This document shows, piece by piece, positions 16,098 to 23,060 of a stretch of DNA of 32,054 bases. Numbering within the stretch: the first letter of the stretch is position 1; the number at the start of each line of letters is the position of its first letter. Below the pieces are notes generated by a model. That model was not told the origin of the DNA. It did no database searches and saw only the letters and a list, made by a program, of their open reading frames with translations. The translations under genes were made by a program, and so were the position numbers. The stretch comes from Woeseiaceae bacterium (GTDB taxonomy: Bacteria; Pseudomonadota; Gammaproteobacteria; Steroidobacterales; Woeseiaceae): assembly GCA_030066625.1 (NCBI GenBank), contig JASJBG010000056.1:1-32054 (forward strand). The letters run 5' to 3'.

Positions 16098-16487
16098 TCA
16101 GTCTTCCAGGTTCTTGAACTCTCTGTCGAGTTGGTAGCGTGACGAGGTCACGTATTTCTCCAGCCGTGCCAGGCGCCGGTCCAGCGACTGGAAGCGCCCT
16201 CTCAGGTCGGTCATCGTCTGGCCGGGTGACGACCTGAGCGCCTGGGTGAATTCCGGATCCACGTCCTTCGGTACCGCGAGTGTCGGCTTGGCCGGCACGA
16301 GAAACACAACCGCAAAGTAGGCCACGACCGTCAGCGGCATCGCCCAGAAGAACGCGATAACGGCGAGGACTCGCGTGACCTTCAGGTTGAAACCGAAGTA
16401 GTCCGCCAGGCCCGCGCAGACCCCACCAAGCACCGCCCTGTCGGAGCTGCGGTAAAAGCGGCGGTCGGGGATTGCTGACGAGTTCAT
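16098..16487 (-). CDS. PspC-domain protein (second copy, with C-terminal coiled coil)
   Basis: A 129-residue protein with a PspC domain: the RFYRSSDRAVLGGVCAGLAD block (about 10-29), YFGFNLKVTRVLAVIAFFW, and one or two membrane spans through about residue 68. A C-terminal helix (LRGRFQSLDRRLARLEKYVT) could form a coiled coil as in E. coli PspC. PspC senses membrane stress with PspB and releases PspA from PspF. The ATG overlaps the stop of the first pspC by 4 bases and has GGAGG five bases upstream. Confidence 0.88.
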   Translation of the reverse strand: MNSSAIPDRRFYRSSDRAVLGGVCAGLADYFGFNLKVTRVLAVIAFFWAMPLTVVAYFAVVFLVPAKPTLAVPKDVDPEFTQALRSSPGQTMTDLRGRFQSLDRRLARLEKYVTSSRYQLDREFKNLED

Positions 16488-16777
16488 AGGTGCCTCCAGC
16501 GACCGCGGTCATGTCGACGCCAGAAATCATACTCCGTCTCGCGGCCCGAATAGATCAGCGGCTTCTCGCGAATCAACAGCGTAGCACCGATGTACAGCGC
16601 GACCGTCAGCCAGAACACAAGCAGCAGGCTGATGACGGCGATGATTCGCACGGCGCCGAGGTTCAGGTTGAAGCGGTCGGCGATACCGGCACAGACACCG
16701 AATATCCAGCCGTTCTCCCGATCGCGGTAGAAGCCGCGGAGCGGGCCGTAATCGATGTTCCAGGTGGGTCGGCTCAT
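16484..16777 (-). CDS. pspC: PspC-domain protein (first copy)
   Basis: A 97-residue protein from ATG at 16777, which overlaps the pspB stop by 4 bases and has a strong GGAGGAG ahead of it. It has the PspC pattern: PLRGFYRDRENGWIFGVCAG, then IADRFNLNLGAVRIIAVISL and a second hydrophobic run LLVFWLTVALYIGATLLI. After a short basic tail it ends, without the C-terminal coiled coil found in the second copy. A longer frame upstream exists but lies inside pspB. Confidence 0.88.
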   Translation of the reverse strand: MSRPTWNIDYGPLRGFYRDRENGWIFGVCAGIADRFNLNLGAVRIIAVISLLLVFWLTVALYIGATLLIREKPLIYSGRETEYDFWRRHDRGRWRHL

Positions 16778-17007
16778 TCTTTTCTCCTCCAATCCTCTGT
16801 GTCGTCGTCGTCGTCGAGGATTCGTTCCAGCGTTTCCAGCCGTTCCTCCAGTCGTTGCGAGAGGACGTACAGATCTTCGAGCATCTGCTCGTCGTCGCCC
16901 GAGATCTCGCGTGACTGCTTCCACTTGGTGACGAAATGCAGCACCACGAACAGCGGGGCGACAATCGTCAGGAAGAGTACGATCGCGAGTGTCGCGAGAC
17001 TCGACAT
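16774..17007 (-). CDS. pspB: Phage shock protein B
   Basis: A 77-residue protein starting 3 bases after the pspA stop. It has one N-terminal membrane span (about 6-28, LAIVLFLTIVAPLFVVLHFV), then the cytoplasmic helix DEQMLEDLYVLSQRLEERLE and TLERIL with a heptad pattern, and an acidic DDDDDTED tail. This is the PspB layout and length. With PspC it relays inner-membrane stress to PspA. The gene is the second in an operon transcribed from the sigma-54 promoter at 17737-17752. Confidence 0.9.
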   Translation of the reverse strand: MSSLATLAIVLFLTIVAPLFVVLHFVTKWKQSREISGDDEQMLEDLYVLSQRLEERLETLERILDDDDDTEDWRRKE

Positions 17008-17010
17008 CGT

Positions 17011-17694
17011 TTATTCAGCCTCCGCCGTAGACTGGTTGCCGCGCACGCGTCGCTTGAGTTCCGCGAGTTCTTCCTGAACCGACTCTTCTGCTTCGAGGCT
17101 TGCAAACTCGTGGTTCAGGTCCTTCGGCAGACCGAGGTCGTATGCCTCGATGCGTCCTTCCACGTCATCGATACGGCGCGTGTACTGTTCAAAACGAACC
17201 ATGGCGTCGTCGATCTTGTAGTCGTGGATTTTCTTGCGGGCTGCCAACCGGCTGTTGGCCGTCTTGTGGCGCGCCAGCAGGGCTTTCTGCCTCGCCTTCG
17301 CATCTTCGAGCTTTGCCTCCAGGCGATGAATGTCGTCGTTGAGCTTGGCGAGCCCGTCATCGACGGCCATGTAGTCGCGCTTCAGCGCCTCGGCCGCCTG
17401 GGCAACACGTGACTTTTCAATCAGCGCGGCCTTGGCCAGGTCTTCGCGATCCTTGCGAATTGCGAGCTCGGCTTTGTCGTCCCAGTCCTTGAGCTCGCGG
17501 TCGAGCGACTCGAGCTTGCGATTGAGGTCTTTCTTGTCGGCGATCGAACGCGCCGCGGCCGAGCGGACCTCGACGAGCGTGTCCTCCATTTCCTGGATCA
17601 TCAGCCGGACGATCTTCTCGGGATCTTCGGCCTTGTCGAGGATGGCGTTGATGTTGGAGTTCACGATGTCTGAGAATCTCGTGAAAATACCCAT
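17011..17694 (-). CDS. pspA: Phage shock protein A (PspA/IM30 family)
   Basis: A 227-residue, almost entirely helical protein starting MGIFTRFSDIVNSNINAILD, the amphipathic membrane-binding N-terminus of PspA, and followed by KAEDPEKIVRLMIQEMEDTL. Length matches the family (about 222). PspA forms large ESCRT-III-like oligomers on stressed inner membranes and otherwise inhibits PspF. The start is supported by AGAGGA eight bases upstream. It heads the operon pspA-pspB-pspC-pspC'-pspB'. Confidence 0.95.
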   Translation of the reverse strand: MGIFTRFSDIVNSNINAILDKAEDPEKIVRLMIQEMEDTLVEVRSAAARSIADKKDLNRKLESLDRELKDWDDKAELAIRKDREDLAKAALIEKSRVAQAAEALKRDYMAVDDGLAKLNDDIHRLEAKLEDAKARQKALLARHKTANSRLAARKKIHDYKIDDAMVRFEQYTRRIDDVEGRIEAYDLGLPKDLNHEFASLEAEESVQEELAELKRRVRGNQSTAEAE

Positions 17695-17736
17695 GCGTGA
17701 TTCCTCTTGAGAGTTGGTGAATGTCGCTAGCTATAC

Positions 17737-17752
17737 TGCAGCATTCGTGCCA
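17737..17752 (-). promoter_or_regulatory. Sigma-54 promoter of the psp operon
   Basis: On the minus strand the sequence TGGCACGAATGCTGCA matches the sigma-54 consensus TGGCACG-N4-TTGCW with a single mismatch, and has the invariant GG-N10-GC. Transcription would begin near 17727, about 33 bases ahead of pspA. The divergent gene is a sigma-54 activator of the PspF type, which supports the call. Confidence 0.85.
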
Positions 17753-17769
17753 GTTGCGATATTCAGTTA

Positions 17770-17783
17770 TAAACTATTGTTTT
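17770..17783 (-). promoter_or_regulatory. Possible IHF site
   Basis: On the minus strand AAACAATAGTTTA fits the IHF consensus WATCAA-N4-TTR with one mismatch, in an A/T-rich stretch. It lies between the sigma-54 promoter and the candidate activator sites, the usual place for IHF at psp promoters. IHF motifs are common by chance in A/T-rich DNA. Confidence 0.3.
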
Positions 17784-17841
17784 TTAACAATTATCGGACA
17801 CTTCACTGGCTCCATCAGTACTTCATGGGTTGGGGTTATTG

Positions 17842-17874
17842 ACCAAGTCTTGGTATAATTACCCAATATTTGGG
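17842..17874. promoter_or_regulatory. Paired inverted repeats, candidate PspF upstream activating sites
   Basis: ACCAAGTCTTGGT (17842-17854, perfect arms of 6) and CCCAATATTTGGG (17862-17874, arms of 5) have centres exactly 20 bases apart, about two helical turns, so they face the same side of DNA. They lie about 115-147 bases upstream of the predicted psp start site. This is where PspF binds in E. coli. They also overlap the pspF promoter, which would allow autorepression. Confidence 0.55.
17851..17859 (+). promoter_or_regulatory. Extended -10 promoter of pspF
   Basis: TGGTATAAT is a perfect extended -10 (TGnTATAAT) without a good -35. It ends 25 bases before the ATG of pspF and overlaps the first candidate PspF site. 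Confidence 0.45.
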
Positions 17875-17884
17875 ATTTTCGACC

Positions 17885-18898
17885 ATGTCCACCAATCGCC
17901 CGGCACAAACCATCATTGGCGAGGCACCCGCCTTCCTCGAGATGCTCGAGCACGTCTCACGAGCAGCGCCGTTGTCCAAGCCGGTGCTGGTGGTGGGCGA
18001 GCGCGGCACGGGCAAGGAACTGATTGCCTCCCGCCTGCATTTCCTGTCCGATCGCTGGGAGAGCCGGCTGGTCAAGGTGAACTGCGCGGCCCTGACCGAA
18101 TCGATCCTCGAGTCCGAGCTTTTCGGTCACGAAGCAGGCGCCTTCACGGGCGCATCCAAAACCCACATCGGTCATTTCGAGCGCGCCGACGGCGGCACGC
18201 TGGTCCTCGACGAACTCGCGACGATCTCGCTGCGCATGCAGGAGAAGATCCTGAGGGTCATCGAATACGGCGAGATACAGCGGGTCGGTGGCAACGACAC
18301 GCTGAGTGTCAACGTCAGGATCGTCGGCTCGACCAATGCGGACCTGCGCGGCCTGGCAGCGGACGGTCGTTTCCGGGAGGACCTGCTTGACCGGTTGGCA
18401 TTCGACGTAATCACCGTGCCGCCGCTCAGGGAACGCGTCGAGGACATCATGCCGCTGGCCTATGCCTTCGCAATCAACATGGCCAGCGAATTGAGGCGAT
18501 CGCTGTTCCCCGGCTTCGGGCCACGAGCCTCTTCGTCGCTACTGCGCCACGACTGGCCGGGAAACGTCCGTGAACTGAAGAACGCGATCGAGCGCTCTGT
18601 CTATCGCAGCAAGGAACCCGACGAAGTCATCACCGAGATCGCATTCGACCCCTTCGACTCGCCGTACACGCCCGGCGACGCAAAGCCCGGCGGTACCGTG
18701 GCATCGACGCGCCGGCGCGCACCGCTGTTGCCAACGAATCTCGCCGGGCGCGTTAGCGATCTCGAACAGGAACTGTTGCGTGCGGCAATGGACCGGGCCA
18801 GGTTCAACCAGCGTATGGCCGCCGACCTCCTCGGGCTTAGCTACGACCAGCTACGTGGCAAGCTGAAGAAATACGACCTGAGTCGCCGGGACGCCTAG
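17885..18898 (+). CDS. pspF: PspF, sigma-54-dependent activator of the psp operon
   Basis: A 337-residue protein from ATG at 17885 (TTG at 17870 is the in-frame alternative but falls inside a candidate operator). It is an AAA+ bacterial enhancer-binding protein without an N-terminal receiver domain, as expected for PspF. Visible motifs are Walker A GERGTGKE (38-45), the sigma-54 contact loop GAFTGA (85-90), Walker B TLVLDE (105-110), an arginine-finger region with LLDRLAFDVI, sensor II WPGNVRELKNAIERSV, and a C-terminal Fis-type helix-turn-helix (MAADLLGLSYDQLRGKLKKY). Divergent orientation to pspA is the standard arrangement. Confidence 0.95.
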   Translation: MSTNRPAQTIIGEAPAFLEMLEHVSRAAPLSKPVLVVGERGTGKELIASRLHFLSDRWESRLVKVNCAALTESILESELFGHEAGAFTGASKTHIGHFERADGGTLVLDELATISLRMQEKILRVIEYGEIQRVGGNDTLSVNVRIVGSTNADLRGLAADGRFREDLLDRLAFDVITVPPLRERVEDIMPLAYAFAINMASELRRSLFPGFGPRASSSLLRHDWPGNVRELKNAIERSVYRSKEPDEVITEIAFDPFDSPYTPGDAKPGGTVASTRRRAPLLPTNLAGRVSDLEQELLRAAMDRARFNQRMAADLLGLSYDQLRGKLKKYDLSRRDA

Positions 18899-18925
18899 GA
18901 ACCGGCTCTCTCCTCATCCCCAGGC

Positions 18926-19837
18926 CTAGCTGTCATCTCTGTACCGACGGACGTAGATTGCGCCGAAGGTAAACAGTCCGCACACGATTAGGCCGGCCCA
19001 CAGGCTCGGGCTCCCCAGGAACTTGCCGAGGTCGATCTGCGCGAGCAGGCTGACCTGTTCGGACTTCAACGGCAGAAAGTCCTGTTCCGACAGCGCTTCG
19101 AAGTTGACGCTCGTGAGCGGCGGCTGGAACGTGCGCACGAAAATTGCGTTCCAGAATAGCGTCGTACCGAGCAGCATCCGCTCGAGCATAGGCACGACGA
19201 AGATGGGCAGGAACGCGACCAGCAGAGGCGATCGCTTGGTGAACGCGGATACGAACATGAACCATCCGAGAAACGGTGACAGCCAAAGCGGCATGGCGAT
19301 CGCAAGAATCAGGCCGGCGGTCCAGTTGTCGAACAGGGGCGCCGATCTCCAGACGAGATGGGCCGCGTTGCCACCCTGAACGATAACCCAAAGGCTCGTC
19401 AGGATCAGCATGACGAGGTGCGTGACGTAGGCCGCAACCAGGAATGTGATCGGAATGACGATAATCACCGTAAGCAGCTTCGATATCACGGTCTCGGCGT
19501 CGGTTACCGGCAGTGAACGCCAGAACAGGATGCTCTTGTCCTTCCGCTCGGCGTACAGCGTGTCGAGGCTGTAAAACACCATCACGATCCAGGCGCCGAA
19601 AGCGAAGATTGTCGTCACGACGCTGAATGCGCCGGTGAGGACGGCGCGGCGGTGCGCGTCGTCGATATTGCTTGCGCCGACCATGCCGAGATCGACAGCC
19701 TCACCAAACGCGGACACGGAGACCTGTCCCGTCAGGGTAAGCAGGGAGATGACGATAGCAATCGCCAGCGGCGTTACGTAGATCGAACGGTGTTCCCAGA
19801 TCTCACGCCTGATCAATGCCATTTGATGCCCGATCAT
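18926..19837 (-). CDS. ABC transporter permease (ABC-2 type)
   Basis: A 303-residue protein with about six membrane spans: ITPLAIAI-type helix near 22-40, and others near 75-100, 120-150, 175-205, 210-230 and a last one near 280-296 before a basic tail. A large loop lies between the last two (about 235-275). It starts with ATG at 19837, overlapping the ATPase stop by 4 bases, with GGAG eight bases upstream. Together with the ATPase and the GntR regulator it resembles the ytr-type ABC modules of Bacillus. The substrate is unknown. Confidence 0.85.
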   Translation of the reverse strand: MIGHQMALIRREIWEHRSIYVTPLAIAIVISLLTLTGQVSVSAFGEAVDLGMVGASNIDDAHRRAVLTGAFSVVTTIFAFGAWIVMVFYSLDTLYAERKDKSILFWRSLPVTDAETVISKLLTVIIVIPITFLVAAYVTHLVMLILTSLWVIVQGGNAAHLVWRSAPLFDNWTAGLILAIAMPLWLSPFLGWFMFVSAFTKRSPLLVAFLPIFVVPMLERMLLGTTLFWNAIFVRTFQPPLTSVNFEALSEQDFLPLKSEQVSLLAQIDLGKFLGSPSLWAGLIVCGLFTFGAIYVRRYRDDS

Positions 19838-20691
19838 CGGCGCGCTCCTTTGACTTTCGCAACGAACAAATCAGAAACGGACGGCGTCCGCAGTTCGCCG
19901 AAACTCTCGAGATGCTCCCGGCCCACGCCCTCATAGAGCAGCACGGTCTTGCCGAAGATTTCGTTCTCGGCGATTGGACCCAGGCCTTTCGCCTTGACGG
20001 CGTTGTCGCCCGAGGTCATGAGTTCGACGTAGTTGTCAACGAGCGAATCCATCGTCGCGTCCAGCAGGATGCGGCCGTCATTGATGAACATGATGTTAGT
20101 GAGGAGGTTCTCGATCTCCTCGACCTGGTGAGTGGTGATCAGGATCGTGCGCTCCTCGTCGAAGTAGTCGTTCAGCAGGTTGCCGTAAAACTCCTTGCGG
20201 AACAGGATATCCAGGCCGAGCGTCGGCTCGTCGAGGACCAGCAGCTTCGCGTCGATCGCCATGATGATGGCGAGGTGGAGCTGCGTGACCATACCCTTGG
20301 AAAGCTCGCGAACCTTCGACTTGCGCATGATCTTGGTCTTGGCCAGCAGTTCGTCGAAGCGTGAGCGCGAGAAATTGGGGTGCGTCGCTTCGACGAATTC
20401 AACGAGCTGGTAGACGCGTATCCAGCGCGGCAGCACGGCGACGTCGGCAATGAAGCAGATGTTCTGCATGAGCTCCTTGCGCTGTTTAAAAGGGTCGAGA
20501 CCGAGCACCGAGAGTTCCCCTTCGCAGTCGGTCAGGCCCAGCATCGCCTTGAGCAGCGTCGTCTTGCCGGCCCCGTTGGGACCGATCAGGCCCATGATCT
20601 TGCCCTGCTCGATCTCGAAGTCGACATGGTCGACGGCGACGACATCGCCGAAGGCCTTGGTGACGCCGCGGGCACTTACGAGACTAGTCAT
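19834..20691 (-). CDS. ABC transporter ATP-binding protein
   Basis: A 285-residue ATPase from ATG at 20691, overlapping the gntR stop by 8 bases, with GGAG ten bases upstream. Walker A is GLIGPNGAGKTTLLKA (about 34-49), the Walker B block is KLLVLDEPTLGLD, and the H-loop is ILITTHQ. The signature motif reads ELSKGMVTQLHLAI rather than LSGGQ, a known variation in YtrB-like proteins. A C-terminal extension of about 70 residues follows the core. It pairs with the permease downstream. Confidence 0.93.
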   Translation of the reverse strand: MTSLVSARGVTKAFGDVVAVDHVDFEIEQGKIMGLIGPNGAGKTTLLKAMLGLTDCEGELSVLGLDPFKQRKELMQNICFIADVAVLPRWIRVYQLVEFVEATHPNFSRSRFDELLAKTKIMRKSKVRELSKGMVTQLHLAIIMAIDAKLLVLDEPTLGLDILFRKEFYGNLLNDYFDEERTILITTHQVEEIENLLTNIMFINDGRILLDATMDSLVDNYVELMTSGDNAVKAKGLGPIAENEIFGKTVLLYEGVGREHLESFGELRTPSVSDLFVAKVKGARR

Positions 20692-21094
20692 CTTGCTTAT
20701 CTCCGGTTGCACTTTCCGCCTCGTCCGGGGTCGCGCTCGGACGGTCAACCTGCTCGAGCAGTTCTTCCGGATCCAGCCCGAGCCGCTCGATCGTCTCGAC
20801 GACGGTGGGCCATTCCTTGTCGATGAAGCGCTGCCGCTCGTCCTTCAGCAACTGCTGGCGCGCGCCCTCGTTGACGAACATGCCGCGGCCGCGTTTCTTC
20901 TCGACGAGACCTTCGTCGACGAGCTCCTGGTATCCCTTGAGCACCGTCAACGGGTTCAGCCGGTATTCGGCCGCCACGTTGCGCACCGACGGCAGTGCAT
21001 CGCCGTCGCCGAGAACGCCTTCGAGGATCATCGCCACGACGCGGTCGCGCAGCTGGCGATAGATCGGCAGGTCTTCATTCCACTTTGGATCCAT
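20684..21094 (-). CDS. GntR-family regulator, YtrA subfamily
   Basis: A 136-residue protein: an N-terminal winged helix (PIYRQLRDRVVAMILEG, LPSVRNVAAEYRLNPLTVLK, and the wing GRGMFV) and a short helical C-terminal dimerisation part rather than the large effector domain of FadR/HutC types. This short layout, and the coupling to ABC genes, are typical of YtrA regulators. A GGAAGGA precedes the ATG. The acidic tail is probably disordered. Its likely operator is the palindrome at 21448-21469. Confidence 0.92.
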   Translation of the reverse strand: MDPKWNEDLPIYRQLRDRVVAMILEGVLGDGDALPSVRNVAAEYRLNPLTVLKGYQELVDEGLVEKKRGRGMFVNEGARQQLLKDERQRFIDKEWPTVVETIERLGLDPEELLEQVDRPSATPDEAESATGDKQDD

Positions 21095-21140
21095 AGTCCT
21101 TCCGGTTGCAGCGTCAGCTTCTAGGGCCGACGTGCGATGT

Positions 21141-21175
21141 AAAAAGGCGCCGGCGGCCCCAAGGGCAGCCGGCGC
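21141..21175 (-). terminator. Rho-independent terminator between the small ORF and gntR
   Basis: On the minus strand an 8-bp perfect stem, GCGCCGGC with GCCGGCGC (21147-21154 and 21168-21175), is followed by C and five T (21145-21141). It begins 15 bases after the stop of the 72-residue ORF and 47 bases before gntR. Transcripts from the upstream promoter would partly stop here, so the GntR-ABC genes depend on read-through or a separate promoter. Confidence 0.75.
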
Positions 21176-21190
21176 AAATCCGTCGCTACT

Positions 21191-21409
21191 TCACTCGCCT
21201 GTATGACGGAAACTGAAATCAAGGTCGATCTTCCAGTGAGGCGTCGTAACCAGGCCGTCGAACTCGATGACCTCCATCTCGTGGACAAGCTGGTCCTCGG
21301 TGGCCCGCTGGCCGGCCCCTGCCTGCGCTGAAATCAGAGCAACGCACATCAGGGCCATGATGGTCAGGCTGACGATCTCGTTCATGTACTGCGCGGTAAT
21401 TCCCCGCAT
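21191..21409 (-). CDS. Small membrane or exported protein of unknown function
   Basis: A 72-residue ORF from ATG at 21409, supported by GGGAG seven bases upstream. An internal ATG at residue 9 is possible. The N-terminal third is hydrophobic (EIVSLTIMALMCVALISAQA), either a signal peptide with cleavage after AQA or an anchor. The rest is acidic (QLVHEMEVIEFDGLVTTPHW). I do not recognise it. It lies directly behind a promoter with a large palindrome and is closed by its own terminator, which makes it look like a real gene. Confidence 0.65.
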   Translation of the reverse strand: MRGITAQYMNEIVSLTIMALMCVALISAQAGAGQRATEDQLVHEMEVIEFDGLVTTPHWKIDLDFSFRHTGE

Positions 21410-21447
21410 GACTGGCTCCCGGCGGCGCTCCGCCTCATAGTGAACTG

Positions 21448-21469
21448 GTGTTATAGTCAACTATAACAC
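21448..21469. promoter_or_regulatory. Perfect 22-base palindrome, candidate GntR (YtrA) operator
   Basis: GTGTTATAGT (21448-21457) and ACTATAACAC (21460-21469) are exact reverse complements around CA. The GTG...CAC ends and the A/T-rich core are of the kind bound by YtrA-subfamily GntR proteins. The palindrome covers the -10 of a leftward promoter, so binding would repress the small ORF and the downstream gntR-ABC genes. Confidence 0.6.
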
Positions 21470-21487
21470 TAAAAAATCACTTTGCAA
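21460..21487 (-). promoter_or_regulatory. Candidate leftward sigma-70 promoter
   Basis: On the minus strand TTGCAA (21487-21482) and TATAGT (21465-21460) are spaced by 16 bases. The -10 lies inside the palindrome at 21448-21469. It would drive the 72-residue ORF starting at 21409. Confidence 0.5.
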
Positions 21488-21519
21488 GCCTGTTGGGAAA
21501 AAAATCGGTACAGGCCAAC

Positions 21520-21535
21520 CCCGGGCGGGCCCGGG
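21520..21535. repeat. GC-rich palindrome upstream of the sigma factor gene
   Basis: CCCGGGC (21520-21526) and GCCCGGG (21529-21535) are exact reverse complements around GG. It lies about 90 bases before the ECF sigma start. There is no T-run, so it is not a terminator. The remaining stretch 21536-21627 shows no clear promoter. Confidence 0.3.
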
Positions 21536-21627
21536 CTCCGTTAATTGTCAGCATGAGCCTCGTCAACAGCCTGGTGAGCCCGGCGCCACTGCTTTCAAGC
21601 GCACGGGCCGTGGCCTATGCTCAGCGC

Positions 21628-22197
21628 ATGGACCATCACACCCCCGACGACAGTGCGCTGATGCTGCGCTACCGGGATGGTGACGCCAATGCGTTCGAAA
21701 CGCTGTACCGCCGCCACAACGACGCGCTCTACCGCTATTTCCTGCGGCTCAGCCGGCATCCGGCGACCGCGGAGGACCTCTTCCAGGAGGCCTGGGGGAA
21801 GATCATCAAGGCCAAGGACAACTATCAGCCGACGGCGAAGTTCACGACCTTTCTGTACCGGGTTGCGCACAACTGCTTCATCGACCACATTCGCAAGAAC
21901 CGCCGGCATGCGAACACGGCCGACGTCGACCCCGACTCCCGCGCCGGCAACGACGACGGTCCGGACCTCGAAGCCGAGCGGCAACTGGCCCGGCAGCGGC
22001 TGGAGCTTGCTCTCTGCGACCTGCCGGACGAGCAACGCGACGCATTCCTGCTGCGCGAGGAGGCGGGCCTGACGCTGGACGAGATCGCACTCGTCACGGG
22101 CGTCAATCGCGAAACCGCGAAGAGCCGCCTGCGCTATGCCGTCAGGAAACTCAAAGCCGCGATCGGCGACGCGGCGCTGGCTGGAGAATCGACATGA
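21628..22197 (+). CDS. ECF-type sigma-70 family sigma factor
   Basis: A 189-residue protein from ATG at 21628; the frame is open further upstream to 21493 but the extra part is not sigma-like, and neither start has a good SD. Region 2 (ALMLRYRDGDANAFETLYRR, DLFQEAWGKII, FTTFLYRVAHNCFIDHIRKN) binds core RNA polymerase and the -10. Region 4 (LPDEQRDAFLLREEAGLTLD, then EIALVTGVNRETAKSRLRYA) binds the -35. Regions 1 and 3 are absent, which defines the ECF group. The next gene overlaps it by 4 bases and looks like its membrane anti-sigma factor. Confidence 0.92.
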   Translation: MDHHTPDDSALMLRYRDGDANAFETLYRRHNDALYRYFLRLSRHPATAEDLFQEAWGKIIKAKDNYQPTAKFTTFLYRVAHNCFIDHIRKNRRHANTADVDPDSRAGNDDGPDLEAERQLARQRLELALCDLPDEQRDAFLLREEAGLTLDEIALVTGVNRETAKSRLRYAVRKLKAAIGDAALAGEST

Positions 22198-22967
22198 GCG
22201 CCGACGGACACGACCCGATGCCGGACGACATCGAAAACGCAGAGGTCTCGCGGCTGTATCGACAGGCAGCGCAGGAATGCGCGCCAGGGCACCTCGATGC
22301 CGCGGTCCTCGATGCCGCCCGCAAGGCGGCCGCCGGCAGTCGCTACTCGCATGCCATCCACTGGCTGCGGCCGATGGCATGGGCGGCGACGATCGGGCTT
22401 TGCCTCGCCATCGTCGTGGAGCTGTCGCTGTACGCGCCCGGGTCGCCGGAACTGGCGGTGCCGGTCGCCGCACCACAGCCGGAATCCGAGATGCTGTTGC
22501 CCGGTCGCTCCGACAGCCCCGCCGAGGCGGCGAAGGCCGGCACCCTGGAGGCCGAAGTCGCCCTCGATGAGGAAGTCGCGACCGCCGGCCGAACGGAACC
22601 GGAGGCGTGGGTATCGCCGGAAATAAAGACGCGGCCGCGACCCGCAGCGGCGACCGAGATGCCGGCGGCAGCCGCCTACAGTTTCCCCGAGGATCGTGCG
22701 GACCTCGCGGAGCGGTCCGAAGAAGCCGTCGCCCGCCTGCGCGCAGCCGACGAAGATGCCGGCGCCGCGTCCAGGGCCTTGAACCTCGAGGGGGCGGCGG
22801 CGCTGGCCGCGATCCCGGTAGCGCCCTGCCCCATCGAGACGCGAACCGATCCGGAACGTTGGCTCGAATGCATCGAGGCGCTCGAAGACGCGGGCCGCGA
22901 GGCCGAGGCGGAAGAACAGCGTGAACTGCTGACCGAGGCATTCCCCGAGTTCGACGCCGACAAATAG
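22194..22967 (+). CDS. Membrane protein, probable anti-sigma factor for the coupled ECF sigma
   Basis: A 257-residue protein whose ATG overlaps the sigma stop (ATGA). A cytoplasmic N-terminus of about 58 residues (EVSRLYRQAAQECAPGHLDA, then AVLDAARKAA) is followed by one membrane span (about 61-80), a Pro/Ala/Glu-rich low-complexity stretch (about 82-190), and a conserved-looking C-terminal helix pair with two Cys (CPIETRTDPERWLECIEALE, then DAGREAEAEEQ). No HxxxCxxC zinc anti-sigma motif is present. The anti-sigma role is inferred from position and topology. Confidence 0.72.
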   Translation: MSADGHDPMPDDIENAEVSRLYRQAAQECAPGHLDAAVLDAARKAAAGSRYSHAIHWLRPMAWAATIGLCLAIVVELSLYAPGSPELAVPVAAPQPESEMLLPGRSDSPAEAAKAGTLEAEVALDEEVATAGRTEPEAWVSPEIKTRPRPAAATEMPAAAAYSFPEDRADLAERSEEAVARLRAADEDAGAASRALNLEGAAALAAIPVAPCPIETRTDPERWLECIEALEDAGREAEAEEQRELLTEAFPEFDADK

Positions 22968-23060
22968 GGGCCGTACGTGCTGCAACAGCGGATCGGGTGA
23001 TAGAATCGCGCCCCCGCGCGCCGAGGCACGAACACGCTAAATTCTCGGGAACGAAAAACA

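Noticed and set aside
16490-17077. Plus-strand frame across pspC and pspB
   Set aside because: Shadow of overlapping psp genes, each with a good ribosome site and family match on the minus strand.
17870-17884. TTG at 17870 as the pspF start
   Set aside because: It lies within the candidate operator and directly after the -10, leaving almost no leader; ATG at 17885 with MSTNRPAQ is more plausible.
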